Positions 43,077-51,406 of a stretch of 64,000 bases of DNA are shown here, piece after piece. The notes under the pieces were generated by a model, which saw only the letters and a program-made list of their open reading frames with translations, did not search any database and was not told where the DNA came from. The stretch is from the NCBI RefSeq assembly GCF_003097495.1, contig NZ_QEOP01000001.1, positions 372,001 through 436,000 of the forward strand. Direction: 5' to 3'. The position numbers and the translations under genes are program-made. The first letter of the stretch is position 1, and each line of letters opens with the position of its first letter. Source of the DNA: Amnibacterium flavum (GTDB lineage: Bacteria > Actinomycetota > Actinomycetes > Actinomycetales > Microbacteriaceae).

Positions 43077-43892
43077 ATGAGCGACTGGCTCGGATCCGTC
43101 TTCCCCGTCATCAAACCCGTCATCGCGATGCTGCATCTGTCTGCGCTGCCCGGCGACCCGGGGTTCGACACCGCTGCGGGCATCCGCGCAGTGGTCGATC
43201 GGGCGAAGTCGGAGCTCGCGGACCTGCAGGAGGGCGGGGTCGACGGCATCATGATCTCGAACGAGTTCAGCCTCCCCTACCTGACCAAGACCGAGCCGAT
43301 CACGGCGATCAGCATGGCCCGCATCATCGGCGAGCTCCTCGGCGACATCCGCATCCCCTACGGAGTGAACGTGCTCTGGGACGGCCGAGCGTCGATCGAT
43401 CTGGCCGTCGCCACGGGCGCACAGTACGTGCGTGAGATCTTCACGGGCGTCTACGCGAGCGACTTCGGCCTGTGGAACACCAACATCGGCGAGGTGGCCC
43501 GCCACCGCGCGCGTGTGGGCGGCGGCGACGTGAAGCTGTTCTTCAACATCGTGCCCGAGTCAGCGAAGTACCTCGCGGACCGCGACCTCAAGTCGATCAC
43601 CGAGACGACCGTTTTCGCGACGCTGCCAGATGCGATCTGCGTCTCAGGACTGACGGCCGGAGCGCCGACCGACGTTCAGGCTCTCGCCACGGTGAAGAGC
43701 GCCGCCGGCTCCGTGCCGGTGTTCGTGAACACCGGGGTCCGCGCCAACAACGTCGGCGACCAGCTCGCCATCGCCGACGGCGCCATCATCGGCACCTACT
43801 TCAAGAAGGACGGCGTGTTCGAGAACCGCGTCGAACAGGCTCGCGTGCACGAACTCATGGGAGCCGCGCGGGACGCCCGCGCATCCTTCTGA
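43077..43892 (+). CDS. BtpA/SgcQ-family TIM-barrel protein
   Basis: 271 residues. The opening KPVIAMLHLSALPGDPGF and later GVDGIMISNEFSLPY, GVNVLWDGRASIDLAVATGAQYVRE and VFVNTGVRANNVGDQL are the conserved BtpA-family blocks. Cyanobacterial BtpA aids photosystem I; other members such as SgcQ sit in sugar operons, where their reaction is unknown. Here it is divergent from a DeoR-FGGY kinase-ABC operon, which favours a sugar-metabolism role. AAAGG precedes the ATG. Confidence 0.9.
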   Translation: MSDWLGSVFPVIKPVIAMLHLSALPGDPGFDTAAGIRAVVDRAKSELADLQEGGVDGIMISNEFSLPYLTKTEPITAISMARIIGELLGDIRIPYGVNVLWDGRASIDLAVATGAQYVREIFTGVYASDFGLWNTNIGEVARHRARVGGGDVKLFFNIVPESAKYLADRDLKSITETTVFATLPDAICVSGLTAGAPTDVQALATVKSAAGSVPVFVNTGVRANNVGDQLAIADGAIIGTYFKKDGVFENRVEQARVHELMGAARDARASF

Positions 43893-43913
43893 GCCTCTGG
43901 TAACCCTGACGAA

Positions 43914-43951
43914 GTCGGGCGGTCATCCGAAGATCCGCGAGACCGCCCGAC
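43914..43951 (+). terminator. hairpin downstream of the BtpA gene
   Basis: A perfect 11-bp inverted repeat (GTCGGGCGGTC / GACCGCCCGAC) with a 16-nt loop begins 22 nt after the stop. No T run follows. Confidence 0.5.
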
Positions 43952-44023
43952 AACCGACGTGTCGGGATCAGCGAGTCCGTCGGGGATCTTGACGGGGCAC
44001 TTCGATTTTAGAAGTATGGCCGC

Positions 44024-44428
44024 ATGAGCCTGTTCATCACCTGCCCCGTCGCGGACGTCGAGCGCGCGACGGCTTTCTACACCGCGCTCGGCTGGACCCT
44101 GAATCCCGAGATGTCCGACCACAACGTGTCGTGCTTCGCGATCGCGCCCGAGCAGTACGTCATGCTCGGCAGCCGCGAGATGTACGCGAGCGTCGGCGGG
44201 GTCGAGGAGCTGATCGGCGGGCCCGGAACACCGTCGAAGGTCACTGTCTCGTTCGACCTCGGCAGCCGCGAGGCGGTCGACGAGCTCACCGAGCGCGCCG
44301 GTGCCGCGGGCGGGCGGATCGGCGACACCGACGATTACCCGTTCATGTACCAGCGCCAGTTCGACGACCTCGACGGTTATCACTACTCGCCGTTCTGGAT
44401 GAAGCCGGACGCCGATCCGACAGCGTGA
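44024..44428 (+). CDS. VOC-family (glyoxalase/bleomycin-resistance-like) protein
   Basis: 134 residues, two beta-alpha-beta3 halves typical of a VOC module (FITCPVADVERATAFYTALGW at the start, YHYSPFWMKPDA at the end). It resembles predicted lactoylglutathione-lyase-like proteins of unknown substrate. Its stop overlaps the GTG of an HxlR regulator gene, so the two are co-expressed. Confidence 0.85.
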   Translation: MSLFITCPVADVERATAFYTALGWTLNPEMSDHNVSCFAIAPEQYVMLGSREMYASVGGVEELIGGPGTPSKVTVSFDLGSREAVDELTERAGAAGGRIGDTDDYPFMYQRQFDDLDGYHYSPFWMKPDADPTA

Positions 44429-44769
44429 GCGACCTCGCCGCAGCCCTCGACATCGTCGGAGCGCGGTGGGCTCTGCTCATCGTGGAGCGCCTGCTCAACG
44501 GGCCGCAGCGATACGGCGACCTGCAGCGCGACCTGGGAGTGCCGGCGAGCATGCTCGCGACCCGCCTTCGCGAACTCGAAGCAGCGGGGGTGCTCGTTCG
44601 CCTGCCCCTCTTCCACAACACCCGCGCCTACGCGCTCACCGATCGCGGAGTCGCCTTGCGCGAGGCGATCTCCGCGCTCGGACGGTGGGGCGTTGCGGAG
44701 GCCACCGTCGAAAGCGACGTCCTCAATCCGGGAGCCGCCGCCCGGATCGATCGGCTCCGCCGAGAATGA
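44425..44769 (+). CDS. HxlR-family transcriptional regulator
   Basis: 114 residues from a GTG overlapping the VOC gene. Winged helix typical of HxlR: DIVGARWALLIVERLLNGPQRYGDLQRDL, then RLRELEAAGVLVRLP. There is no cysteine, so a thiol-based aldehyde or redox switch as in HxlR/HypR is not possible here. It probably controls its own operon. Confidence 0.88.
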   Translation: MSDLAAALDIVGARWALLIVERLLNGPQRYGDLQRDLGVPASMLATRLRELEAAGVLVRLPLFHNTRAYALTDRGVALREAISALGRWGVAEATVESDVLNPGAAARIDRLRRE

Positions 44770-44855
44770 GCCCTCCCCTCCCTGAGGCTGACGCTTCCGC
44801 CCTGTAGTGAGCGTTGTAGAGTCGGCCCACCCTTAGCCGATCGACAGGAGCGGTG

Positions 44856-45233
44856 ATGACGTCGATGCGCATCGAGCTGATCCCTCTACGCTGCACCGAC
44901 GTCGACCGCGGCCTCGCCTTCTACGTCGACCGAGTCGGTTTCGCCCTCGATCACGACGTGCAGCCCGGCAACGGCATGCGGATCGTGCAGCTCACGCCGC
45001 CGGGGTCCTCGTGCTCGATCGTCATCGGCTCGGGCATGGGCATGTCGGATGGCGCCGCCGTGCACGGCATCCACCTCGTCGTCGACGACCTCGAGGCTGT
45101 CCGCTCCGAACTGCTGTCGCGCGGCGTCGAGGTCTCCGAAGTGAGCGACATGGGCGGCGGGGTGCGTTATGCCTATTTCGAGGACCCGGACGGCAATTCC
45201 TGGGCGCTCCAGGAGATCCGACTCCCCCACTGA
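44856..45233 (+). CDS. VOC-family protein
   Basis: 125 residues. ATG 44856 is preferred over the adjoining GTG 44853 because AGGAG then lies 5 nt upstream. VOC fold: IELIPLRCTDVDRGLAFYVDRVGF, and a C-terminal YAYFEDPDGNSWALQEI containing the usual metal-ligand Glu. The substrate is unknown. It lies 86 nt after the HxlR gene on the same strand. Confidence 0.87.
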   Translation: MTSMRIELIPLRCTDVDRGLAFYVDRVGFALDHDVQPGNGMRIVQLTPPGSSCSIVIGSGMGMSDGAAVHGIHLVVDDLEAVRSELLSRGVEVSEVSDMGGGVRYAYFEDPDGNSWALQEIRLPH

Positions 45234-45406
45234 GGCGCCTGGCGGTTGGGGCGCTCACAACTGCGCCGCCCCGAGAGACCCGGCTGCCGTTCAGCTGCGC
45301 GCACCGGCCGAGGAGGCCGGCCCGGGAGGTGGGGTCGGCTTGCACATGCCGCAGCGTCATCTGGTCTGCTCGAAGCACATCCCGTCCCGATGCGAAAGGT
45401 CCGCAA

Positions 45407-46330
45407 ATGCGCCCGTTCCCGACCCCGCCCCGTGAGGTTCTGATCGGCGACGCCGCTGCGTTCGTCGGCATCACTCCCCGTGCGATTCGCCACTACCACC
45501 AGGTCGGCCTGCTCCCCGAGCGCGAACGGGGCAGCGACGGCCGTCGCCGTTACGGCTACGAGGAGATGATCCGGCTGCTCTGGATCCGTCGCATGGCCGA
45601 GGCGGGGATCGCCCTCGATGACATCCGCGACGCCTTCGTCGACGCCTCGACGGGCGGCGCCGACGGCGAGGACGAGGTCGCGCGCGTCCTCGCCCGTCTG
45701 GAGGACACTCTGGCCGCTCACGAGGCCGAGCTGCAGCGGAAGCGGGCCTCGGTGCAGCGCATGCGGAACCTCGGCGGCCGTCTGGGATTGCTCGACGATC
45801 TCGTCTCCGGCCGCCTAGAGGGCGTTCCGGAGGGCACATTGCGACAGGACGACCTGGATGCCCTGCTGGTCACCGAGCGGATCTTCGGTCCGCTCGGCGC
45901 CGCCGTCCAGGCGGGCCGCTTCGTCGCTCTGGCCTCCGACGAGGCGCTGCGAGCAGAATCCGACCGCATCGACGCCGCCGAGGAGGCCCTCGACGACACC
46001 GTCGCGATCGATGACCCCCGAGTGGCACAGGTCGCGGCCCAACGACACGCCTTCGAGACCGCGCTCATGCGCGTCATCGAGGAGTCCGGTCAACTCGAGG
46101 AGGACGACGCTCTCTTCGACGCCTGGGACGAGCTGCACCCGCCCGCGGACGCCGACTCGACGAGCGGCGCCGGACCGGCAGAGGGCTCCCGGGCGAGGAG
46201 CGCGGCGGAGACCATCTGGAAGATGCCCTACGACTTCTCGCCGGCCCGACTGCGGCCCATGGAACTGGCGGTCCTTCTCGGCGCCTCCGAGGCACCGGCG
46301 GCCGACATGGGGCGCGAAGAACCCGGGTGA
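45407..46330 (+). CDS. MerR-family transcriptional regulator
   Basis: 307 residues: winged helix (IGDAAAFVGITPRAIRHYHQVGLLPE, RRYGYEEMIRLLWIRRMAEAGI) followed by a long helical region and an acidic/alanine-rich effector domain, much longer than metal-sensing MerR proteins. No conserved Cys pair is present, so a small-molecule ligand is more likely than a metal. GAAAGG precedes the ATG. The 173 bp upstream show no gene. Confidence 0.88.
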   Translation: MRPFPTPPREVLIGDAAAFVGITPRAIRHYHQVGLLPERERGSDGRRRYGYEEMIRLLWIRRMAEAGIALDDIRDAFVDASTGGADGEDEVARVLARLEDTLAAHEAELQRKRASVQRMRNLGGRLGLLDDLVSGRLEGVPEGTLRQDDLDALLVTERIFGPLGAAVQAGRFVALASDEALRAESDRIDAAEEALDDTVAIDDPRVAQVAAQRHAFETALMRVIEESGQLEEDDALFDAWDELHPPADADSTSGAGPAEGSRARSAAETIWKMPYDFSPARLRPMELAVLLGASEAPAADMGREEPG

Positions 46331-46374
46331 CGGAAGCCTTCCTCACCCCGACGATCGGGTCTCGGGCGGGCGAC

Positions 46375-47256
46375 TCACGACGTGTAGTAGCCGGCCTCGA
46401 GGTCCTCGAGCAGGGTCGGCCCGGTCGGCTCCCACGCGAGGAGGTGTCGTGTGGCGGAGCTGGAGGCGGGCTGGTCGCCGCCGAGTAGGGCGCCGAACAT
46501 GCCGAGCTGATCGGAGTCGACGGATGAGGCCGTCAAGCCGGTCTTCCTCGCGATGACGTCGGCGACCTCGCGCATCACCACCCCCTCCTCTCCGACGGCG
46601 TGCAGCACAGCCCCGGCGGGTGCCGTCTCCAGAGCGAGACGGAACAGCCGGCCTGCGTCGCTGATATGCACCGCGGGCCATCGATTCGACCCGTCTCCGA
46701 CGTAGGCGGCAGTTCCCAACTGACGGTCGAGCCCGACCAGCATGGCGATGAGGCCATTACGGTCTCCTTCTCCGTGGACGGAGCGCGGCATCCGCACGAG
46801 TCCCGACCGGATGCCGCGCTCTGCCAGCGCCAGCACCGCCCGTGCCGTGCGGGAACGCGACCCGGCCGGTCCCGCGGGATCGAGCTCGTCTCCCTCGGTG
46901 GCCAGCTGACCGAGACTCGTGGGAGTGCCGGACGCGGCGAAGAATGCCTTGCTCGTGCCGCCCAACGCATCGCCGAGTCGTTCGAGGAGACGCACCTCGT
47001 TATCCACGGCCGAGTCGAACTCGGCAAAATCGAGAGTGAAGGCGAGATGCGCGGTGGCGTCCGCGTCCAGCGCCTCGGCGACCAACAGATCGTGATCACC
47101 CATGTCACCCATGACGGGCGTGACACCAACGAGACGCACCCTCTCGGCCGAGGCTTCCGATCGAACGAGACCTCGAACCTCGTGGCCTGCCGCGACCAGC
47201 TCGGTGGTGAGAGCTGTCCCTATCCAGCCGGAAGCTCCGGTGACGAATACGCGCAT
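46375..47256 (-). CDS. NAD(P)-dependent epimerase/dehydratase-like SDR
   Basis: 293 residues. Rossmann loop VTGASGWIG at the N terminus; later blocks SVHGEGDRNGLIAMLVGLDR, GDGSNRWPAVHISDAGRLFRLALE and SSSATRHLLAWEPTGPTLLEDL are typical of atypical extended SDRs in actinobacteria. The usual Y-x3-K is not evident. AGGAG lies 8 nt before the ATG. It is divergent from a TetR gene, the likely repressor. Confidence 0.87.
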   Translation of the reverse strand: MRVFVTGASGWIGTALTTELVAAGHEVRGLVRSEASAERVRLVGVTPVMGDMGDHDLLVAEALDADATAHLAFTLDFAEFDSAVDNEVRLLERLGDALGGTSKAFFAASGTPTSLGQLATEGDELDPAGPAGSRSRTARAVLALAERGIRSGLVRMPRSVHGEGDRNGLIAMLVGLDRQLGTAAYVGDGSNRWPAVHISDAGRLFRLALETAPAGAVLHAVGEEGVVMREVADVIARKTGLTASSVDSDQLGMFGALLGGDQPASSSATRHLLAWEPTGPTLLEDLEAGYYTS

Positions 47257-47318
47257 GTGATCGCTCCTGTCGACGAGGATCCCCGCTCTTCGCGACGACC
47301 CGATTGAGCCCATCGATT

Positions 47319-47367
47319 GATGCGACTCTGACACATCACAATACCCGTGATGTGTCAGAGTCGCATC
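47319..47367. promoter_or_regulatory. perfect 21-bp inverted repeat between SDR and TetR genes
   Basis: Two perfectly complementary 21-bp arms (47319-47339 and 47347-47367) around the 7-nt loop AATACCC. The inner part TGACACATCAC/GTGATGTGTCA partly recurs as GATCACATCAC at 47432-47442, on the TetR promoter. Most likely a double TetR operator. Confidence 0.7.
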
Positions 47368-47442
47368 ACTTGGCCGCCGATCAGCAGTTCGTGCGTTCAA
47401 AAAGCACCATTGGCGGTCAACCATGCAACCCGATCACATCAC

Positions 47443-47448
47443 TAGAAT
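47443..47448 (+). promoter_or_regulatory. -10 box of the TetR gene (leaderless type)
   Basis: TAGAAT ends 6 nt before ATG 47455. The -35 region is weak. The partial operator copy ATCACATCAC lies just upstream of and touches the -10. Confidence 0.55.
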
Positions 47449-47454
47449 CGGGGG

Positions 47455-48054
47455 ATGGCGCGATGGCAACCGGATACGCGGGGGAGGCTGCTGCACGCCG
47501 CCGTGGAGCTCTTCGCCGAGCGCGGATACGACGACACGACCGCAGCTCAGATAGCCGATCGGGCCAATGTGACACGCACCACGCTGTTCCGGCACTTCGC
47601 CGACAAGCGGGAGATCTTGTTCCAGGGACAGGACGAGCTGGTCGACCTCGCCGTGAAGGGCGTGCAGGATGCGGCGCCGGGCAGCACTCCGCTTGAGATC
47701 CTCCGGGCCGGGATTCTGCCGCTCTGCACGGTTCACACGGAGGACAGGCGGCAGGTCCGTCAGCGGCTCGCGGTCATCATTCCCACCAGCCTTGAGCTGC
47801 AGGAACGCGCAGCTTTCAAACGGTCCGCGATCACTGATGCCCTCGCTGGCGCCCTGGCCGCGCGATTGGGCGATCCGCATCAAGCCAGCATGCTCGCGGA
47901 TGCCGGGGTACGCGCGTACTACGACGGCTATGCGACGTGGATCGATTCCGACGAGAGCGATGCCTTGATCGATCACGTCAGCGCCGTACTAGCGAAGGTC
48001 GAGTCCGCTCTCGTGGGTCTGGCCTTCTCGACGCTGGCGATGGCCCGCACCTGA
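47455..48054 (+). CDS. TetR-family transcriptional regulator
   Basis: 199 residues: helix-turn-helix 10-55 (RLLHAAVELFAERGYDDTTAAQIADRANVTRTTLFRHFADKREILF) and an all-helical ligand domain. It is divergent from the SDR at 46375-47256. The 196 bp downstream (48055-48250) show no gene or clear signal. Confidence 0.92.
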   Translation: MARWQPDTRGRLLHAAVELFAERGYDDTTAAQIADRANVTRTTLFRHFADKREILFQGQDELVDLAVKGVQDAAPGSTPLEILRAGILPLCTVHTEDRRQVRQRLAVIIPTSLELQERAAFKRSAITDALAGALAARLGDPHQASMLADAGVRAYYDGYATWIDSDESDALIDHVSAVLAKVESALVGLAFSTLAMART

Positions 48055-48250
48055 CCGCGATGCGTGCGGGCGCCGCCCGAGAGGACAGATCCGGAGGAAT
48101 GGATCGAAAGCAGCGACCCAGCCGAGCGACAACTGCGTGTCGGTGTTCCTGAAAACCGTTGGCTTCTGCAACTGCCGCCGCACCCCTCCCCCTCCCGGAG
48201 CCACGGCGCAGGCCGACAAATCGCCTCAGAGTCCGTGCGTGTCGCTGAGG

Positions 48251-49372
48251 TCAGGCGGCGTGGGCGGGGAGGCGGAAGAGGTCGGGTGCGTCAGCCGTTC
48301 CGGTGGCGACGTCGGCGATCAGCTCACCGAGCAGGGGCGCGAACTTGGCGCCATGACCTGAGCACGGGGACGCGACGACGATCGAGCCGATGCGGTCGAT
48401 CACGAAGTTCTCCGTCGGGGTGCTCGTGTAGAGACACGTCGTCTCCGCGTACGGGACCGGCTCGACGTCCGGAAGCTGCCGCCGCACGTAGTCGATGATC
48501 CGTTCCCTCGCCTCGCGTCGCACCAGCCCATCCCGACCCGAGGCGGTCGTGGGCAGCCCGAAGTCGTGCTCAGCGATCTTGAATCCGCGGAACCCGGCGT
48601 CGCGACCGCCGGGCAGCGAATAGACGCTCAGCCGATCCTTGTTGACAAAAATCGGCCAATCGGTCGGATCGCCGACCGATTCGGGGAACGCGAAATGAAA
48701 CGCCTGCTGCTGAGTGACCACCAGCGGGGGCAGCCGCGCCGCCCACTCCCCCGGCAGCACATCGAGTAGTTCCGGCAACCAGGCGCCCGCCGACACGATC
48801 AGCACGGCGCAGTCGATCTCTTGCCCATCGGTCGACGTGACCACCTGACCGGTCGGACACTCCCGGATGGCCGCCGCAGCCCACCCCGTGAGCACCTGCG
48901 CCCCCGCGAGGCGAGCCTGCTCGACCATCGTCAGCACCGCCCGCTCCGCATCGATGACACCGGCACCGGCGTGATGGACGACATCCCCGTCGAAGCGGTG
49001 CTGCGGCCAGCGCTCCATCGCGGCTCCGGCGCTCAGGCGCTCGTTGTCGAGCCCGAGGCGCGTGAGGCTCGCGACGATGCCATCGAGGTCGCGACCGTCG
49101 CCGAAGTCGAGGCCACCCGTGATGGTGAGGATGGCTTCCCCGGATGCAGCCTCGAGCTCGCGCCAGCCATCGAGCGCTCGCACGGTCAGCGCGGAGTGGA
49201 ACTCGTCGGGGTACGCGTGCCGGAAGATGCGGGCGCTGCCGTGAGAGCTCCCACCCGCGTTGGCCGGAGTGGTCGCCTCAGCGAGCACGACCTCCTCGCC
49301 GTGCTGCGCCAGCCGCCATGCCGTCGCGGCACCCGCGAGACCGGCACCGAGCACCAGGTACTTCGTCTGCAT
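48251..49372 (-). CDS. monomeric sarcosine/N-methyltryptophan-oxidase-like FAD enzyme
   Basis: 373 residues. N-terminal FAD Rossmann motif LGAGLAGAATAWRLA, SSHGSARIFRHAY near 42-54, and C313 in TTCLYTSTP, at the place of the cysteine that carries covalent FAD in MSOX/MTOX enzymes. SPCSGHGAKFAPLLGE near 335-350 is the conserved flavin-site loop. The family oxidises secondary amines (N-methyl amino acids) to amine plus aldehyde. It starts only 4 nt after the MgsC-like gene stop, so I infer that it acts on the N-alkylglutamate made by that complex. Confidence 0.9.
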   Translation of the reverse strand: MQTKYLVLGAGLAGAATAWRLAQHGEEVVLAEATTPANAGGSSHGSARIFRHAYPDEFHSALTVRALDGWRELEAASGEAILTITGGLDFGDGRDLDGIVASLTRLGLDNERLSAGAAMERWPQHRFDGDVVHHAGAGVIDAERAVLTMVEQARLAGAQVLTGWAAAAIRECPTGQVVTSTDGQEIDCAVLIVSAGAWLPELLDVLPGEWAARLPPLVVTQQQAFHFAFPESVGDPTDWPIFVNKDRLSVYSLPGGRDAGFRGFKIAEHDFGLPTTASGRDGLVRREARERIIDYVRRQLPDVEPVPYAETTCLYTSTPTENFVIDRIGSIVVASPCSGHGAKFAPLLGELIADVATGTADAPDLFRLPAHAA

Positions 49373-49376
49373 CGGT

Positions 49377-50690
49377 TCAGAGTCCTGCGCCGGGAATCCA
49401 CGAGGTGCCGGCCAACGGAACACGAGCCATCGCGGCCGACTCGATGGTCAATGCGACGAGGTCTTCGGGCTCGAGATTGAGTACATGCGATTTTCCGCAT
49501 GCACGTGCGATCGTCTGCGCCTCAAGGGTCAGAACCCTCAGATAGTTGGCCAGACGCCGCCCACCCTCGATGGGGTCGAGTCGCGCGGACAGCTCGGGGT
49601 CCTGCGTCGTGATGCCCGCGGGATCGCGACCGGCCTGCCAGTCGTCGTAGAACCCTGCCGACGAACCGAGCTTCTGGTACTCGTCCTCCAGCTCGGGCGC
49701 ATTGTCGCCGAGAGCGATGAGCGCGGCGGTGCCGATCGACACCGCATCCGCCCCGAGGGCCAAGGCCTTCGCGACGTCGGCTCCTGTTCTGATGCCTCCT
49801 GAGACGATCAGCTGGACCTCGCGATGCACCCCCAGACCCTGCAGTGCCTCGACGGCGGGTGGGATGGCGGCGAGAGTCGGGATGCCGACATGCTCGATGA
49901 AGACGTCCTGAGTCGCCGCCGTGCCTCCCTGCATGCCGTCGAGCACCACGACGTCGGCGCCGGCCTTCACGGCGAGCTGGGTGTCGTAATAGGGCCGGGA
50001 CGCACCGATCTTCACGAAGATCGGCTTCTCCCAGTCGGTCAGCTCGCGAAGTTCGGCGATCTTGATGGTCAGATCGTCCGGGCCCGTCCAGTCGGGGTGC
50101 CGGGCGGCGGACCGCTGGTCGATGCCGACCGGCAGGGTGCGCATGCCCGCGACGCGCTCCGTGACCTTCTGGCCCAGCAGCATCCCGCCGCCGCCGGGCT
50201 TCGCCCCCTGGCCGAGCACGATCTCGATGGCGTCGGCCGCGCGGATCGCGTCGGGGTTCATGCCGTAACGGGACGGCAGGTACTGGTAGACGAGCGTCTT
50301 CGAGTGGCCGCGCTCCTCGGGCGTCATCCCGCCGTCGCCCGTGGTCGTCGACGTTCCGACGGCGCTGGCACCGCGGCCGAGCGCCTCCTTCGCGTTGGCG
50401 GACAGGGCGCCGAAGCTCATACCCGCGATCGTGATCGGGATATCGAGATGGATGGGCTTCGACGCGTGCCTTGCGCCGAGGGTGACATCGGTGTCGCACC
50501 TCTCGCGGTAGCCCTCGAGCGGGTAGCGCGACATGCTCGCGCCCAGGAATAGGAGGTCGTCGAAGTGCGGCAGCGCACGCTTCGCCCCCGCCCCGCGGAT
50601 GTGGTAGATCCCGGTCTCGGCCGCGCGCTGGATGCCGCGGATCGTGGCCCGGTCGAACGTGGCGGATTCGCGCAGCGCCCGGTCAGTCAT
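49377..50690 (-). CDS. FMN-binding glutamate synthase-like subunit (MgsC/GlxD type), lacking Fe-S cysteines
   Basis: 437 residues corresponding to the FMN/2-oxoglutarate barrel of glutamate synthase (GSTTTGDGGMTPEE-like loop around 111-126, KPGGGGMLLGQKV 164-176, FVKIGAS, VLDGMQGGTAAT 249-260, IVSGGIRTGADVAKALALGA). In GltB a C-x5-C-x4-C set precedes P-x-G-[VI]-[AT]-T-Q and binds [3Fe-4S]. Here the matching residues before PAGITTQ (357-363) are A345, W351 and D356, and the whole protein has only two cysteines (C65, C398). It forms an operon with MgsA- and MgsB-like genes. Confidence 0.88.
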   Translation of the reverse strand: MTDRALRESATFDRATIRGIQRAAETGIYHIRGAGAKRALPHFDDLLFLGASMSRYPLEGYRERCDTDVTLGARHASKPIHLDIPITIAGMSFGALSANAKEALGRGASAVGTSTTTGDGGMTPEERGHSKTLVYQYLPSRYGMNPDAIRAADAIEIVLGQGAKPGGGGMLLGQKVTERVAGMRTLPVGIDQRSAARHPDWTGPDDLTIKIAELRELTDWEKPIFVKIGASRPYYDTQLAVKAGADVVVLDGMQGGTAATQDVFIEHVGIPTLAAIPPAVEALQGLGVHREVQLIVSGGIRTGADVAKALALGADAVSIGTAALIALGDNAPELEDEYQKLGSSAGFYDDWQAGRDPAGITTQDPELSARLDPIEGGRRLANYLRVLTLEAQTIARACGKSHVLNLEPEDLVALTIESAAMARVPLAGTSWIPGAGL

Positions 50691-50716
50691 GGTGGTTCTC
50701 TTTCCCGTGGGGAGTG

Positions 50717-51406
50717 TCAGTACGCCGAGGAGTTCTCGGAATGGAAGTGGTACAGCGTGCGCGCCGAGCCGTAACGGCGGAACTCGGACGGCGACTCGGT
50801 GCGGCCGGCCGCCGCCAGCAGTTCGGCCAGTTCGGCGAGATGCTCTTCGCGCATGGGCTTCTCGATGCAGTCGGACCCCAGGGAGCGCGCCTGCCCCTTG
50901 AGATAGATGCGGGTCTCGTAGATCGAGTCGCCGAGCGAGTCGCCGGCGTCGCCGCAGATGACCAGACGGCCGGCCTGCGCCATGAACGCCGACATGTGGC
51001 CGACGTTGCCGCCCACGACGATGTCGACCCCCTTCATCGAGATTCCGCAGCGGGCACCGGTCGTGCCGTCGATGACGAGGAGACCGCCGTGCGCGGTCGC
51101 GCCGGCCGACTGCGACGCGTTGCCCTTGACGTGCACGCGCCCCGACATCATGTTCTCGGCGAGCCCCGTACCGGCGCTGCCCTCGATCGTGACCGTGCCC
51201 TTCTGATGCATTCCGGCGGCGAAGTAGCCGACGTGGCCGTCGATGACGACGTCGATCTCGCTGTCGATCCCGACGGCGACGTTGTGCGCGCCGCCCGGGT
51301 TCGTCACCCGCCAGTGCTCGCCGTCGTGCGCCTTGTGCAGCGCCGAGTTGAGCTCGCGCACCGTCGAGACGTGAAGGTCGACGACCTCTTCGTTCAGAAC
51401 TCCCAC
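50717..51406 (-). CDS. GXGXG-motif glutamate synthase-like subunit (MgsB/GlxC type)
   Basis: 229 residues starting at a GTG that overlaps the upstream amidotransferase gene by 13 nt. It consists of the parallel beta-helix found at the C terminus of GltB, with repeated G-x2-G-x3-G turns (NVGHMSAFMAQAGRLVICG, GDAGDSLGDSIYE). In glutamate synthase this domain is structural; in N-methylglutamate synthase it is the separate MgsB subunit. The length matches GlxC/MgsB. Confidence 0.88.
   Translation of the reverse strand: MGVLNEEVVDLHVSTVRELNSALHKAHDGEHWRVTNPGGAHNVAVGIDSEIDVVIDGHVGYFAAGMHQKGTVTIEGSAGTGLAENMMSGRVHVKGNASQSAGATAHGGLLVIDGTTGARCGISMKGVDIVVGGNVGHMSAFMAQAGRLVICGDAGDSLGDSIYETRIYLKGQARSLGSDCIEKPMREEHLAELAELLAAAGRTESPSEFRRYGSARTLYHFHSENSSAY

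Noticed and set aside
45234-45406. Possible small RNA or gene between the VOC and MerR genes
   Set aside because: No stable hairpin with T run, no credible ORF with a ribosome-binding site.
47319-47367. Intrinsic terminator
   Set aside because: It lies between divergent start codons, where no transcript should end, and has no T run.
48055-48250. Possible gene between TetR and the FAD oxidase
   Set aside because: Only short frames of biased composition; no signal found.
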